Positions 1-9,536 of a stretch of 33,546 nt of DNA are shown one piece after another. Source of the DNA: an uncultured Lachnospiraceae bacterium. GTDB taxonomy: Bacteria > Bacillota > Clostridia > Lachnospirales > Lachnospiraceae. The notes under the pieces were generated by a model. It did no database searches, was not told the origin of the DNA, and was given only the letters and a program-made list of their open reading frames with translations. A program made the position numbers and the translations under genes. The stretch spans positions 1-33,546 of the forward strand of contig CAMXBD010000023.1 in the NCBI GenBank assembly GCA_947179245.1, read 5' to 3'. Every line of letters begins with the position of its first letter. Position 1 is the first letter of the stretch.

Positions 1-87
1 TTATAATATATTATGTAACCCTCGTCAATCTTTTTATTAATATTTCATATTTAAACGTTTTAATAAACAGGCTGAAATAACGCAAAA

Positions 88-113
88 AGGGATGAACCTT
101 TCGATTCATCCCT
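88..113 (-). terminator. Rho-independent terminator downstream of the decarboxylase cluster
   Basis: Perfect 9-bp stem AGGGATGAA/TTCATCCCT (88-96 / 105-113). On the minus strand it is followed by TTTTT, about 30 nt after the stop of the 142-1578 ORF. Confidence 0.85.
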
Positions 114-141
114 CAAACTCTTATTTTGCTGCTATTTCATC

Positions 142-1578
142 CTAAACCGGATATGCCGCGTTCTTTGTATCCGCAACACTCATATCGACCTTCTCCTGCT
201 GTGCCTGACGATATTTGAAGAAGTCGATAGCAACCTGCGGGAACAATGCGTAGGACAATACGTCCTCGTCCTGCTGTTTCCACTCTTTCATCTCCGCTTC
301 CAAACCTGCAAGCTCCGGCTCCACGTGACCGGTCGCCTCGGCGGAACGTGCAGTAGAACGTTTCTCACCGGGAATAACCTTGTCAATCACTTCCTGACTC
401 ATGGGCTTAACCGTCTGTCCGTAATTGCCGCGAAGCAGATCCTTGAACTCTCCGGTCGCCATCTTATATCTCTCGCCCATCAGCACATTAAATACCGCCT
501 GCGTGCCGACAATCTGAGATGAAGGCGTAACCAGAGGCGGCTCGCCGCAATCCTTACGTACTCTCGGAATCTCCTCCAGCACATCCTGATATTTATCCTC
601 TGCCTTCTGTTCCTTTAACTGGCTCACCATATTAGACAGCATACCACCCGGAACCTGATAGCGCAGTGTATTGATATTGACACCCAGCACCTTGGTGCTC
701 ATCAGACCGGATTCGATACATTCCTCACGGTAAGGACGGAAATAATCCGCAATCTGTGCCAAAATCTCCTGATCATAGCCGGTATCATAAGGCGTGCCCT
801 TGAAAGTCTCCACCATAACCTCTGTAGCAGGCTGGGAAGTGCCCAGCGCAAAAGGAGAAATCGCGCAGTCAATCACATCAACACCAGCCTCCACCGCTTT
901 CAAATACGTCATGGACGCTACACCGGAAGTATAATGTGTATGTAACTGGATCGGAAGCTTTGTGCTCTCCTTTAAGGTCCTCACGAGCTCCTCTGCACGG
1001 TAAGGAACGAGCAGACCCGCCATATCCTTGATACAGATGGAATCAGCGCCCATCTCCTCAATCTTCTTCGCCATATCTGCCCAATACTCTAAGGTATAAG
1101 CGTCTCCAAGAGTGTAGGAAAGCGCAATCTGCGACTCTCCTCTACCCTCCTGCTTCTTAATCTTGTTGGTTGCGTCTACCGCCGCCTGAAGATTTCGGAT
1201 ATCGTTCAGACAGTCAAAAATTCTGATAACATCAATGCCGTTTGCAATGGATTTCTCAACAAACGCGTACACCACGTCATCCGCATAAGGTCTGTATCCT
1301 AAAATATTCTGACCTCTGAATAGCATCTGAAGCTTGGTATTCTTAAAGCCGTCTCTTAACTTTCTCAATCTCTCCCACGGATCCTCTTTCAGGAAACGAA
1401 GAGAAGCATCGAAGGTTGCACCACCCCAGCACTCTACGGCGTGATAGCCGACTTTATCCATTGTATCTACGATTGGAAGCATCTTCTCGGTAGGCATTCT
1501 TGTCGCAATCAGAGACTGATGTGCGTCACGAAGAACGGTTTCCATGATTCCAACCGGCTTTTTAATCTGTTCTGCCAT
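142..1578 (-). CDS. oadA: Oxaloacetate decarboxylase alpha / pyruvate carboxylase subunit B-type carboxyltransferase
   Basis: 478 aa with the typical N-terminus (ETVLRDAHQSLIATRMPTEKMLPI), RGQNILGYRPYADD and CIKDMAGLL...LHTHYTSG motifs. No C-terminal biotinyl domain. Confidence 0.92.
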   Translation of the reverse strand: MAEQIKKPVGIMETVLRDAHQSLIATRMPTEKMLPIVDTMDKVGYHAVECWGGATFDASLRFLKEDPWERLRKLRDGFKNTKLQMLFRGQNILGYRPYADDVVYAFVEKSIANGIDVIRIFDCLNDIRNLQAAVDATNKIKKQEGRGESQIALSYTLGDAYTLEYWADMAKKIEEMGADSICIKDMAGLLVPYRAEELVRTLKESTKLPIQLHTHYTSGVASMTYLKAVEAGVDVIDCAISPFALGTSQPATEVMVETFKGTPYDTGYDQEILAQIADYFRPYREECIESGLMSTKVLGVNINTLRYQVPGGMLSNMVSQLKEQKAEDKYQDVLEEIPRVRKDCGEPPLVTPSSQIVGTQAVFNVLMGERYKMATGEFKDLLRGNYGQTVKPMSQEVIDKVIPGEKRSTARSAEATGHVEPELAGLEAEMKEWKQQDEDVLSYALFPQVAIDFFKYRQAQQEKVDMSVADTKNAAYPV

Positions 1579-1626
1579 TATATTTTCATTCCTTTCTTTT
1601 TATTTATCGGGAAATCTTCCACTTCT

Positions 1627-2772
1627 TTAGAATACACCGAATACTGCCATGAATGTACCGGCTGCTACAGCAGTACCAATAACACCTGCTACGTTAGGTC
1701 CCATGGCATGCATTAACAGGAAGTTGGTAGGATCAGCCTCTGCACCAACCTTCTGAGACACTCTCGCTGCCATAGGTACTGCGGATACACCTGCAGAACC
1801 GATCAACGGATTTACTTTGCCCTTCGTCACAAGGCACATCAGCTTACCGAACAGCACACCTGCCGCCGTACCGAATGCAAATGCGACCAGACCTAAAACA
1901 ACGATCTTGATAGTATCCCAGTTAAGGAATGCCTCTGCACTGGTGGTAGCGCCTACGGAAGTACCAAGAACAATAACTACGATATACATAAGTGCATTGG
2001 AAGCCGTATCTGTCAACTGTCTGACTACACCGGATTCTCTAAACAGGTTACCTAACATCAGCATACCAACAAGGGGCGCTGTGGTAGGCAGAATCAATGA
2101 AACAACGATTGTAACAACGATGGGGAAGAGAATCTTCTCTAATTTGCTGACAGGACGAAGCTGTCCCATCTTGATTTTTCTCTCCTTCTCTGTCGTAAAG
2201 AGCTTCATAATCGGCGGCTGAATGATCGGCACAAGCGCCATATAGGAATATGCCGCAACCGCAATCGGTCCCATCAATGTAGTCTGTCCCAGCTTACCTG
2301 CAAGGAAGATGGATGTAGGACCGTCGGCACCACCGATAATGGAGATAGCCGCCGCTGCCTTATCATTAAATCCTAAGAAAATAGCTCCGAAATATGCTGC
2401 AAAAATACCGAACTGTGCTGCTGCACCGAGTAAGAAACTCTTCGGATTGGCAATCAGCGGACCAAAGTCCGTCATAGCACCGACTCCCATAAAGATCAGA
2501 GACGGCAGAATTGCCCATTCATCCAGCTTATAGAAATAATACAGCAGACCACCACCGGCGCCGCCTTCTCCGTACGGTGCCATAATATCCGGATAGATAT
2601 TAACAAGCAGCATACCGAATGCGATCGGAACCAGCAAAAGCGGTTCAAAGCCCTTGGCGATGGCCAGATATAGAAATACAAGTGCTACAACAATCATAAC
2701 ATAATTGCCGAATTCCAGATTAAAGAAAGCGGTCTGATGTATCAGATTGTTAAGCGTCTCAGCTATATACAT
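1627..2772 (-). CDS. oadB: Sodium-ion-translocating decarboxylase beta subunit
   Basis: Multi-spanning membrane protein with [15 protein letters not shown] and [13 protein letters not shown] motifs typical of OadB/GcdB/MmdB. Start set at MYIAETL, preceded by AGGAGG; the ORF track start at 2823 is an upstream extension. Confidence 0.92.
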   Translation of the reverse strand: MYIAETLNNLIHQTAFFNLEFGNYVMIVVALVFLYLAIAKGFEPLLLVPIAFGMLLVNIYPDIMAPYGEGGAGGGLLYYFYKLDEWAILPSLIFMGVGAMTDFGPLIANPKSFLLGAAAQFGIFAAYFGAIFLGFNDKAAAAISIIGGADGPTSIFLAGKLGQTTLMGPIAVAAYSYMALVPIIQPPIMKLFTTEKERKIKMGQLRPVSKLEKILFPIVVTIVVSLILPTTAPLVGMLMLGNLFRESGVVRQLTDTASNALMYIVVIVLGTSVGATTSAEAFLNWDTIKIVVLGLVAFAFGTAAGVLFGKLMCLVTKGKVNPLIGSAGVSAVPMAARVSQKVGAEADPTNFLLMHAMGPNVAGVIGTAVAAGTFMAVFGVF

Positions 2773-2833
2773 TTTATTAACCTCCTGTAGTTTTAGTTTC
2801 AGAAGCCCGTCCCGACAGGACACGCTCTGATAA

Positions 2834-3211
2834 TTAGTTCAATGTTGCGAGTAATGCGCCTGCTTCTACGGCATCGCCTACAGCTACATCAATACTTGCT
2901 ACAGTACCGTCTTCGGGTGCAACTACAGGAATTTCCATCTTCATAGCTTCCACAATTACGACAGCATCACCCTTCTTCACTGCCTGACCAACATTAGCCT
3001 CAATCTTAAATACCTTGCCGGCTGCACCTGCTTCAATCTTGATGCTTCCTGCACCGCCAGCCTTAGGCGCTGCTGCAGGTGCCGGAGCTGCTTTAGGGGC
3101 AGCCTTAGGTGCTGCGGGTGCTGCTGCAACCGGTGCGCCACTTGTTGCTCCCTCTTCCACTACTACATCATATACGCTTCCGTTTACGGTAATTGTATAA
3201 TTTTTCATCAT
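2834..3211 (-). CDS. Biotin carboxyl carrier protein (GcdC/MmdC-like) with Ala/Pro/Lys linker
   Basis: C-terminal [12 protein letters not shown] biotinylation motif and an [20 protein letters not shown] linker. Confidence 0.93.
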   Translation of the reverse strand: MMKNYTITVNGSVYDVVVEEGATSGAPVAAAPAAPKAAPKAAPAPAAAPKAGGAGSIKIEAGAAGKVFKIEANVGQAVKKGDAVVIVEAMKMEIPVVAPEDGTVASIDVAVGDAVEAGALLATLN

Positions 3212-3229
3212 TATATCCTCCTATGACTA

Positions 3230-3985
3230 TTAGGCATTCTGCCATTTACTCTTATTAGATTTTCTGATAGATCGAACTATGAATCCATCTGTGGAACCGG
3301 AACCTTCATACGCTGCAATCGCCGCTGCGATAACCGCTACAAGCTCTGTATCATCAGCAAGTTCCTCTTTCTCCACGATTGGTGTCACAACCGGCTCAGA
3401 CTTCACTTCATTTTTTGCTGCCGCTGCCTTTGCATCAGCTTTCTGTTTTTTCTTCGCCTCAACCTTAGAAATCAGACTAAAGCAGGAAATGATCAGGCTG
3501 ATCAGAATCAATACCACAAACACGGTTCCCATACCGATCAGAGTATTCATACCAGCTTTCAGCATAATCTCTCCGGTGGAATAAATCACATTCGTGGTAA
3601 TGCTTTCAAAACTGCCCATACTGGTACTATAGTCAAAAACAATCTCCACAGTCGCATTATGGTCTGTACCGATAACATTTACATTAATGGTCGCAACCAT
3701 CTCTTCTTCGTTGAGCTCAACCGTACCGCCATTGGTTCCTTCCAGTTTGCCTATATCAGTCAAGGCATCCTTCCATCCGGCAAATCCATTGTAAACCGCA
3801 GGATTACCTGCATACTGCTCCATAGTACCATCCGCTACAATTTGATCCATATCAGTGATGGTTCCCTCACCCAGTTCAAGCAGACTCTGTTCCAAAGGTG
3901 ACAACGTCTCAGCTTCTTCCTGACCACATGCGCATAAGCCGATCATACAGGTAATCATACCTAATATTGCGAATAATTTTTTCAT
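3230..3985 (-). CDS. OadG-family (gamma/delta) subunit with an N-terminal lipoprotein-like extracellular domain
   Basis: Signal peptide with lipobox-like CMIGLCAC, a roughly 120-aa extracytoplasmic region, then a TM helix and KKKQKADAKAAAAK tail in OadG position within the cluster. Exact start (3985-3997) uncertain. Confidence 0.75.
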   Translation of the reverse strand: MKKLFAILGMITCMIGLCACGQEEAETLSPLEQSLLELGEGTITDMDQIVADGTMEQYAGNPAVYNGFAGWKDALTDIGKLEGTNGGTVELNEEEMVATINVNVIGTDHNATVEIVFDYSTSMGSFESITTNVIYSTGEIMLKAGMNTLIGMGTVFVVLILISLIISCFSLISKVEAKKKQKADAKAAAAKNEVKSEPVVTPIVEKEELADDTELVAVIAAAIAAYEGSGSTDGFIVRSIRKSNKSKWQNA

Positions 3986-4002
3986 ATTAAGCATCATCCT
4001 TT

Positions 4003-5430
4003 CTAAACTGTACCGTGTTTTCTATCCGGACGGCCTTCGCTCTTAGTTGCCAGCATCTCAAAAGCGCCGATCACATATTTTCTTGTATCGGCAGGCTCCA
4101 CGATCTGGTCTACATATCCTCTCTTCGCTGCACTTGTCACATTGTTCTGAAGTGCCTCGTACTCTTTTGCACATGCATCAATAGCATCAGAACCTTGTCC
4201 GTCACATATGATCTTAGCAGCAAGTTTCGCATCCATCATACCAATCTCGGCATCCGGCCATGCGATCGTAATATCAGCACCGATTGCCTTGGAGTTCATT
4301 GCCACATAAGCGCTTCCGTATGCTTTGCCGATGATCACGTTCACTTTCGGAACTGTTGCATTTGCAAAAGCATATGTAAGTTTCCCTGCCGCCTTAGCCA
4401 TTCTCTTCTCAGAACACTTGGAGGCCGCAAATCCTTTCACATTTGTTAAGGAAAGCACCGGAATATCAAAAGCGTCACAGAAATTGATAAACTCTGCTGC
4501 TTTCTCTGCTCCTCTTGCGGACAGCACCGCATCAAATTTATCAGTCACTTCACCGTCAGCGTTATATACTTCCGTACGATTGGCAACTGCACCGATCGTT
4601 GCACCGTTCAATCTGATAAATCCTGCAACCATATCTTTGGCATAATTCTGTTTTACTTCCACAAACACACCGTCATCCGCGATCTGTGAAAGAGCGATGG
4701 AAGTATCGCCTACACAATTAACAATCTCTGCACATGCTCTGTTTAAGTCATCTGTACAGTCATTTACCGCGATTTCTGCATTATTGGCAGGCAGCATGGA
4801 AACAAGTTCTCTGATCTGCGCAATAATGGACGCTTCATCACCTATCGCATCCACAATTCCTGTCTCTTCACTCTGGAATGCTGCTGCTGATGTATCACAT
4901 TTAGAAACTTCATTACCATCCAGCGCATTAGGAGAGTTTACAAACAGCTTTGCTTTCTTCTCTTCCATAAAAGCAAAATCTGTCATTGCGGGAATCAGAG
5001 CCAGCCCGCCGCCACAGCTGCCGAATACAGCCGTAATCTGTGGAATTACACCCGATGCAAGCGCCTGTTTCATATAAATCTCACCAAAGCCGTTCAATGC
5101 ATCTGTAGCCTCCTGAAGCCTAAGTCCGGCAGAGTCGATCAGCCCGATCACAGGCGCTCCCATCTTCAATGCCAGATCATAGAGGTTCGCAATTTTCTTA
5201 GCATGCATTTCGCCGACTGTTCCGTTTAAAACAGATGCATCCTGACTATACACATACACAAGATTACCGTCAATCACTCCATAGCCGGTTACAACACCGT
5301 CCGACGGAGTTTCTGCCTGTTTCAGATTGAAATCCGTAGCTCTCGCCGTTACGAGTGCACCGATCTCAACGAAACTGTTTTCATCGAGCAAAGCATTAAT
5401 TCTTTGACTCGCTTGAGAAGTAGTACTCAT
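4003..5430 (-). CDS. Acyl-CoA carboxyltransferase (methylmalonyl-CoA decarboxylase alpha / PccB-like)
   Basis: 475 aa; crotonase-fold carboxyltransferase motifs (GLIDSAGLRLQEA, FGSCGGGLALIPAM, GKAYGSAYVAMNSK). Confidence 0.85.
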   Translation of the reverse strand: MSTTSQASQRINALLDENSFVEIGALVTARATDFNLKQAETPSDGVVTGYGVIDGNLVYVYSQDASVLNGTVGEMHAKKIANLYDLALKMGAPVIGLIDSAGLRLQEATDALNGFGEIYMKQALASGVIPQITAVFGSCGGGLALIPAMTDFAFMEEKKAKLFVNSPNALDGNEVSKCDTSAAAFQSEETGIVDAIGDEASIIAQIRELVSMLPANNAEIAVNDCTDDLNRACAEIVNCVGDTSIALSQIADDGVFVEVKQNYAKDMVAGFIRLNGATIGAVANRTEVYNADGEVTDKFDAVLSARGAEKAAEFINFCDAFDIPVLSLTNVKGFAASKCSEKRMAKAAGKLTYAFANATVPKVNVIIGKAYGSAYVAMNSKAIGADITIAWPDAEIGMMDAKLAAKIICDGQGSDAIDACAKEYEALQNNVTSAAKRGYVDQIVEPADTRKYVIGAFEMLATKSEGRPDRKHGTV

Positions 5431-5588
5431 TTTTCAGCCCTCCATTTATCATAATTATAAATAATTAGAACATTATTATTGTGTGCATAACACACGAAGG
5501 TAGTATAACATAGATTCAGCAACTAGACTAGCTAAATTTCTAAAAATTTTAATTTTATCCCGCCAAGAAAATGTTAAGAAAGCCTATC

Positions 5589-7667
5589 TTATATCATGAA
5601 CTGCTGCATCGCATCATCAAGCTTCCGCACCTGCTTCTTAAGGGACTCCGCATCTTCATTCAATTCGCTTAAGAATCCGACCTGCTCCGTAATGCTTGCC
5701 GTGACTTCCACCGTCGCCGCACTGGCACTATCTGTTGTTGCAGAAACTGTCTGTATTGTGCCTAGCACCTTATCCTTATCATCCACAAGGACATCCATCT
5801 GGTCCACAATCTGTCCAAGCTTTTCTACAAGCCTCTGTACATAATCATGTATCTCATGGAAAACAGCAACTGTCTCCTCCAATGCATCCATCTGGGACTG
5901 CACATTCTCTTCCGTCCGGACAGCAGACTGTGTCGCAGTCAATGTAGTCGCCTCGATAGACTCTATAATCTTCTTGATCTCATTTCCAGCCGTCATGGAC
6001 TGCTCTGCCAGCTTACCTATCGATTCGGCGACTACAGCAAATCCTCTTCCGCTTTCACCCGCTCTTGCCGCTTCAATGCCGGCATTCAGTGACAGGAGAT
6101 TCGTCCGTTCCGCAATACTGTTAATCGTGTCGATGATCGTCTTGATATTACTGCTTTGGGAATTGACATCCGCAACGTTATCTACGAGAATCTTCGTGAT
6201 ATCTGTTGTAGTATTAGCCGTCTCTTTAAGCATGTCCACCATGGCAGTTCCCTTCTTGACACTCTCTATAGTGCTTTCTGCCATTGTACCCATCTCATCT
6301 GCAGTCTCCGATATATGGTTGATCTTCTCGCCAAACTCCGCCATCATGTGATATCCGGTCTCAGCATCCTGTGCCTGCTTCATTACTTCCGCCTCAACAC
6401 CACCCACTGCTGTATTGACTTCTTTCATGGAAGATAAAATTCTGTCCGTCGTATCAGAAACCTGCCCTGCCGATCTTCCTACCTCACCGCTGAAATCCTG
6501 CATTTCCGCAATAAGCCCACGCATGGAATTAATCATTTTTGCAATGTTGTTGGAGACATGTCCAAATTCATCTTGGCGCTCTGTTGCCAGAGATACCGTA
6601 AAGTCACCCTCCGCAGCAACTTTCATAGAGCGCGATATCTTGTCAAGCGTACGGCAGATACTGTTGGAAAGAATCATGCCGATCAGAATCGCTATGAGTG
6701 ACGATACAATTACAAAAAGAATCGTTTCATTACGCAGTTCCGCCATCTCTTCAATAATACTTGATTCGGGAATCAATGCACAGATTTTCATTCCTGTCTC
6801 ACCTACCGGTGCATAGAGATAGAGGTATTGTTTCTTATTGAGAGTGACATAGTCAGACATATATACACCGTTTTCCAGAGAAGCCTCATAGAATGGCTGT
6901 CTCTGATATACGGATGAATAAGTAGGCTCCCCGTTTTTCATATGTATCTCTCTTTCGTCCGGTGTTATTAAAGATACATAACTGCCTCTGCCAAAATCTA
7001 CTCTGCCGAGAGCATCCTGCACCGTGCGCGTCTTGATGTCTATGACCAAAAAGCCTTTGCCGGTGGACATTCTTCTCATAAAGCTGATCGCATAGTTATT
7101 TGTGCTAGTTCCCGTCTTATCGTCTATGTATGGATGCGAACCGATCCACATCCCTTTAAATGTAGGATCTTCAAATGGCTGTCCTTCCTGCTTCTGGAAA
7201 TCCTCATATGAGTTTTCATCAAAAGCAAGTCTCCTCACAGATTCTTTGGTCGTAGAAGATACCGACCTGCCTGCTGCCGCAAAAGCATGCACATCCGCAA
7301 CATACTTCGTCGAAGACGTCATTTTGAGCACCGTCGTCTTCATTGCATTATATGATGTGGATTCCTTATTCTGATCGCTGCTTAGTGCGTTCAATCCATA
7401 GTAATCTTTCACCGCATCACTGACAAGTATATCCGTTGCGTTTGTCTCCACATTCGATGTCAGCAGATTGAAATATTCCGCCACAGACATTACCGTGCTT
7501 CCCGCAGACTCCTCGTATTTGCTCACAGCGTTCTTAGACGCCGTATGATAGCAGACAATACCGAGCAGCACCATCATGATGATCGGTATTAAAAATGCGA
7601 ACATCAGTTTATAAATAATTCTGATGTCCCTTATCCCCCTTCTTTTGTGACCCTTACTTTTATTCAT
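5589..7667 (-). CDS. Methyl-accepting chemotaxis protein (extracellular Cache-like sensor, HAMP, MCP signalling domain)
   Basis: N-terminal TM, periplasmic-type sensor, second TM, HAMP, and the conserved hairpin tip [40 protein letters not shown]. Confidence 0.93.
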   Translation of the reverse strand: MNKSKGHKRRGIRDIRIIYKLMFAFLIPIIMMVLLGIVCYHTASKNAVSKYEESAGSTVMSVAEYFNLLTSNVETNATDILVSDAVKDYYGLNALSSDQNKESTSYNAMKTTVLKMTSSTKYVADVHAFAAAGRSVSSTTKESVRRLAFDENSYEDFQKQEGQPFEDPTFKGMWIGSHPYIDDKTGTSTNNYAISFMRRMSTGKGFLVIDIKTRTVQDALGRVDFGRGSYVSLITPDEREIHMKNGEPTYSSVYQRQPFYEASLENGVYMSDYVTLNKKQYLYLYAPVGETGMKICALIPESSIIEEMAELRNETILFVIVSSLIAILIGMILSNSICRTLDKISRSMKVAAEGDFTVSLATERQDEFGHVSNNIAKMINSMRGLIAEMQDFSGEVGRSAGQVSDTTDRILSSMKEVNTAVGGVEAEVMKQAQDAETGYHMMAEFGEKINHISETADEMGTMAESTIESVKKGTAMVDMLKETANTTTDITKILVDNVADVNSQSSNIKTIIDTINSIAERTNLLSLNAGIEAARAGESGRGFAVVAESIGKLAEQSMTAGNEIKKIIESIEATTLTATQSAVRTEENVQSQMDALEETVAVFHEIHDYVQRLVEKLGQIVDQMDVLVDDKDKVLGTIQTVSATTDSASAATVEVTASITEQVGFLSELNEDAESLKKQVRKLDDAMQQFMI

Positions 7668-7777
7668 TTGTATACCTCCCCAAATTAACCTTCACTATTG
7701 TACTATAACAAATATGAAGAAAAACGTCTACTAAGCTCTGCAATTTTGTTTTCATTTTTCTTATAGCTGCTAACCGT

Positions 7778-9043
7778 TTATGGCAGGAAAATCCTCCAGA
7801 TATACGAACATATCCAGCTATATGTACGTTCCTCCACGGCTTGGGTCGTAACAACCGGATACCGCCTGATCAATTCCCCATTCAGATAATAGCACACCGT
7901 CCCAATCTCTTCATTTTTTGCAACCGGCGCCCGAAGCACCTCCGAAATCTGTGTCCTGACTTCTATTTCGTCCTTATCACTAAGCAGATAGGGAATGCTC
8001 TTTTCACCGCGATCATCGATAAGCGCCGTCACATAAGCCTCATTGTAAGGAGAATCGGTCCGGTTATCAATCCCGTTCTTCACCTGAATGATATGCGGTT
8101 CCTGCTCCTCATAGATATCTCTGTATTGATAGTTCTCCATTCCGTAGGCAGACAGCTTTTTCATATCACTCCACTTATAACTCCTGTTATTCGGCCACCC
8201 GCAGGCAAGCAGCGCAACTGTAAATATTCTTCCCTCACTCTCTATAGCGCCCACATAACAGTAGCCCGCGTTATTGGTAAATCCGGTTTTACCTGAAAGC
8301 GCCTCCTTCATCATTCCAAGGAAAGCATTATGATTATTACAATGAAAGCTTCTTTTGCCCTCGGCATCAGTAAAATCATATCCGATCGTCCGCGTAATCT
8401 CCAGAAATTTTTCTCTGGCAGGAGAATCAGTCACGCAGTACGCCATGATCTTGGCCAGATCCTGCGCCGTGGTGGAATGTATTTTCCCGCTGTCATTGAC
8501 TACTGCATCCAGCCCGTTTGGCGTGATAAAATAAGTATCATAACATCCGATATCACGCGCCTTCTGATTCATCATGGAAGCGAAGCCTTCTACGCTCCCA
8601 CCCACCGCTTCCGCAATCACCACCGCCGAATCATTATGTGATTCAAGCATCAGTGAGTAGAGAAGATCTTCCAAGCGATATTTTTCCCCCTGCTTCACAT
8701 ACAGTTTCACTTTAGGCATACTCGCCGCATAAGCAGACACTTCCACAATTTCCTCCGGATTGCCATACTCCAATGCGAGAATGCATGTCATAATCTTCGT
8801 CGTGCTTGCCATGGGAAGAACATCTTTCTCGTTTTTACCGTACAGAACACGTCCCGAATCTGCATCCATAAGAACCGCCGACTGTGCATATAACTGCAGC
8901 TCCTCTTCATCTGTCTGCGCGCTGTCTTGCGCACAGACTAATGCGTCCGAACAGCAAAACAAGGCAATCGCCAGCACTACGGCGACTACCTTGTTTAAAA
9001 TATTCTTTACTGTAAATGAATTGTTATTTGAAAAGATACGCAT
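7778..9043 (-). CDS. Serine-type D-Ala-D-Ala carboxypeptidase (DacF/PBP5 family, S11)
   Basis: Signal peptide, SxxK motif ASTTKIMT, SHND (SxN-like) motif, KTGFTNNAG. Confidence 0.9.
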   Translation of the reverse strand: MRIFSNNNSFTVKNILNKVVAVVLAIALFCCSDALVCAQDSAQTDEEELQLYAQSAVLMDADSGRVLYGKNEKDVLPMASTTKIMTCILALEYGNPEEIVEVSAYAASMPKVKLYVKQGEKYRLEDLLYSLMLESHNDSAVVIAEAVGGSVEGFASMMNQKARDIGCYDTYFITPNGLDAVVNDSGKIHSTTAQDLAKIMAYCVTDSPAREKFLEITRTIGYDFTDAEGKRSFHCNNHNAFLGMMKEALSGKTGFTNNAGYCYVGAIESEGRIFTVALLACGWPNNRSYKWSDMKKLSAYGMENYQYRDIYEEQEPHIIQVKNGIDNRTDSPYNEAYVTALIDDRGEKSIPYLLSDKDEIEVRTQISEVLRAPVAKNEEIGTVCYYLNGELIRRYPVVTTQAVEERTYSWICSYIWRIFLP

Positions 9044-9079
9044 ATATTAACCTTAATGCTTCTTCGTTAATATATATGC
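9040..9079 (-). promoter_or_regulatory. Inverted repeat enclosing the start codon/RBS of the 7778-9043 carboxypeptidase
   Basis: GCATATATTAAC (9040-9051) and GTTAATATATATGC (9066-9079) are near-perfect complements. The start codon (9041-9043) lies inside one arm. Confidence 0.4.
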
Positions 9080-9129
9080 ATATCCGGCTTTTGTATGACA
9101 AGGATTATCTTTCCATCCATATACAGCAT

Positions 9130-9507
9130 CTAATCCCAGAGTCCGGACTCTTCTGCCGCAAGACTTACCCTGCCACACACCGGACAGGATATATTATCTA
9201 TCTTTGTAACAAGCTCTACTTCATGTCCGCATACAGGACAGTTACCTATATACTCCGCATCACAATCCATCATCTTCAATACCGGAACACTCACCATACT
9301 GCCACAGCCATCACACTTGGAAATATGAAAAGCAAAATCAAATGCCGGAAATTCCTCTTCTTCTGCTTCTCTTGTAATCTCTGCTGCCACTTCCTTCACA
9401 AACTCATGTGCCGCATCCTGTAAACATGCATGTGACAATCCGCAGCCGGTCATGCATTCCCACTCTTTCTTGCATGCTGTACAGGTAATCTTCATGATCT
9501 GCCCCAT
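9130..9507 (-). CDS. Small Cys-rich zinc-ribbon protein, function unknown
   Basis: 125 aa with CxxC motifs (CTAC, CDGC, CPVC, CPVC). Start at MGQIMKITC, preceded by AAAGGAG. The longer ORF-track start (9633) overlaps the flagellin end. Confidence 0.7.
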   Translation of the reverse strand: MGQIMKITCTACKKEWECMTGCGLSHACLQDAAHEFVKEVAAEITREAEEEEFPAFDFAFHISKCDGCGSMVSVPVLKMMDCDAEYIGNCPVCGHEVELVTKIDNISCPVCGRVSLAAEESGLWD

Positions 9508-9536
9508 CTCATCATGCTCCTTTCCTGTCAGACGAA

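Noticed and set aside
5474-5498. GTGTG/CACAC inverted repeat upstream of the decarboxylase cluster
   Set aside because: Only 5-bp arms; too short to distinguish from chance.
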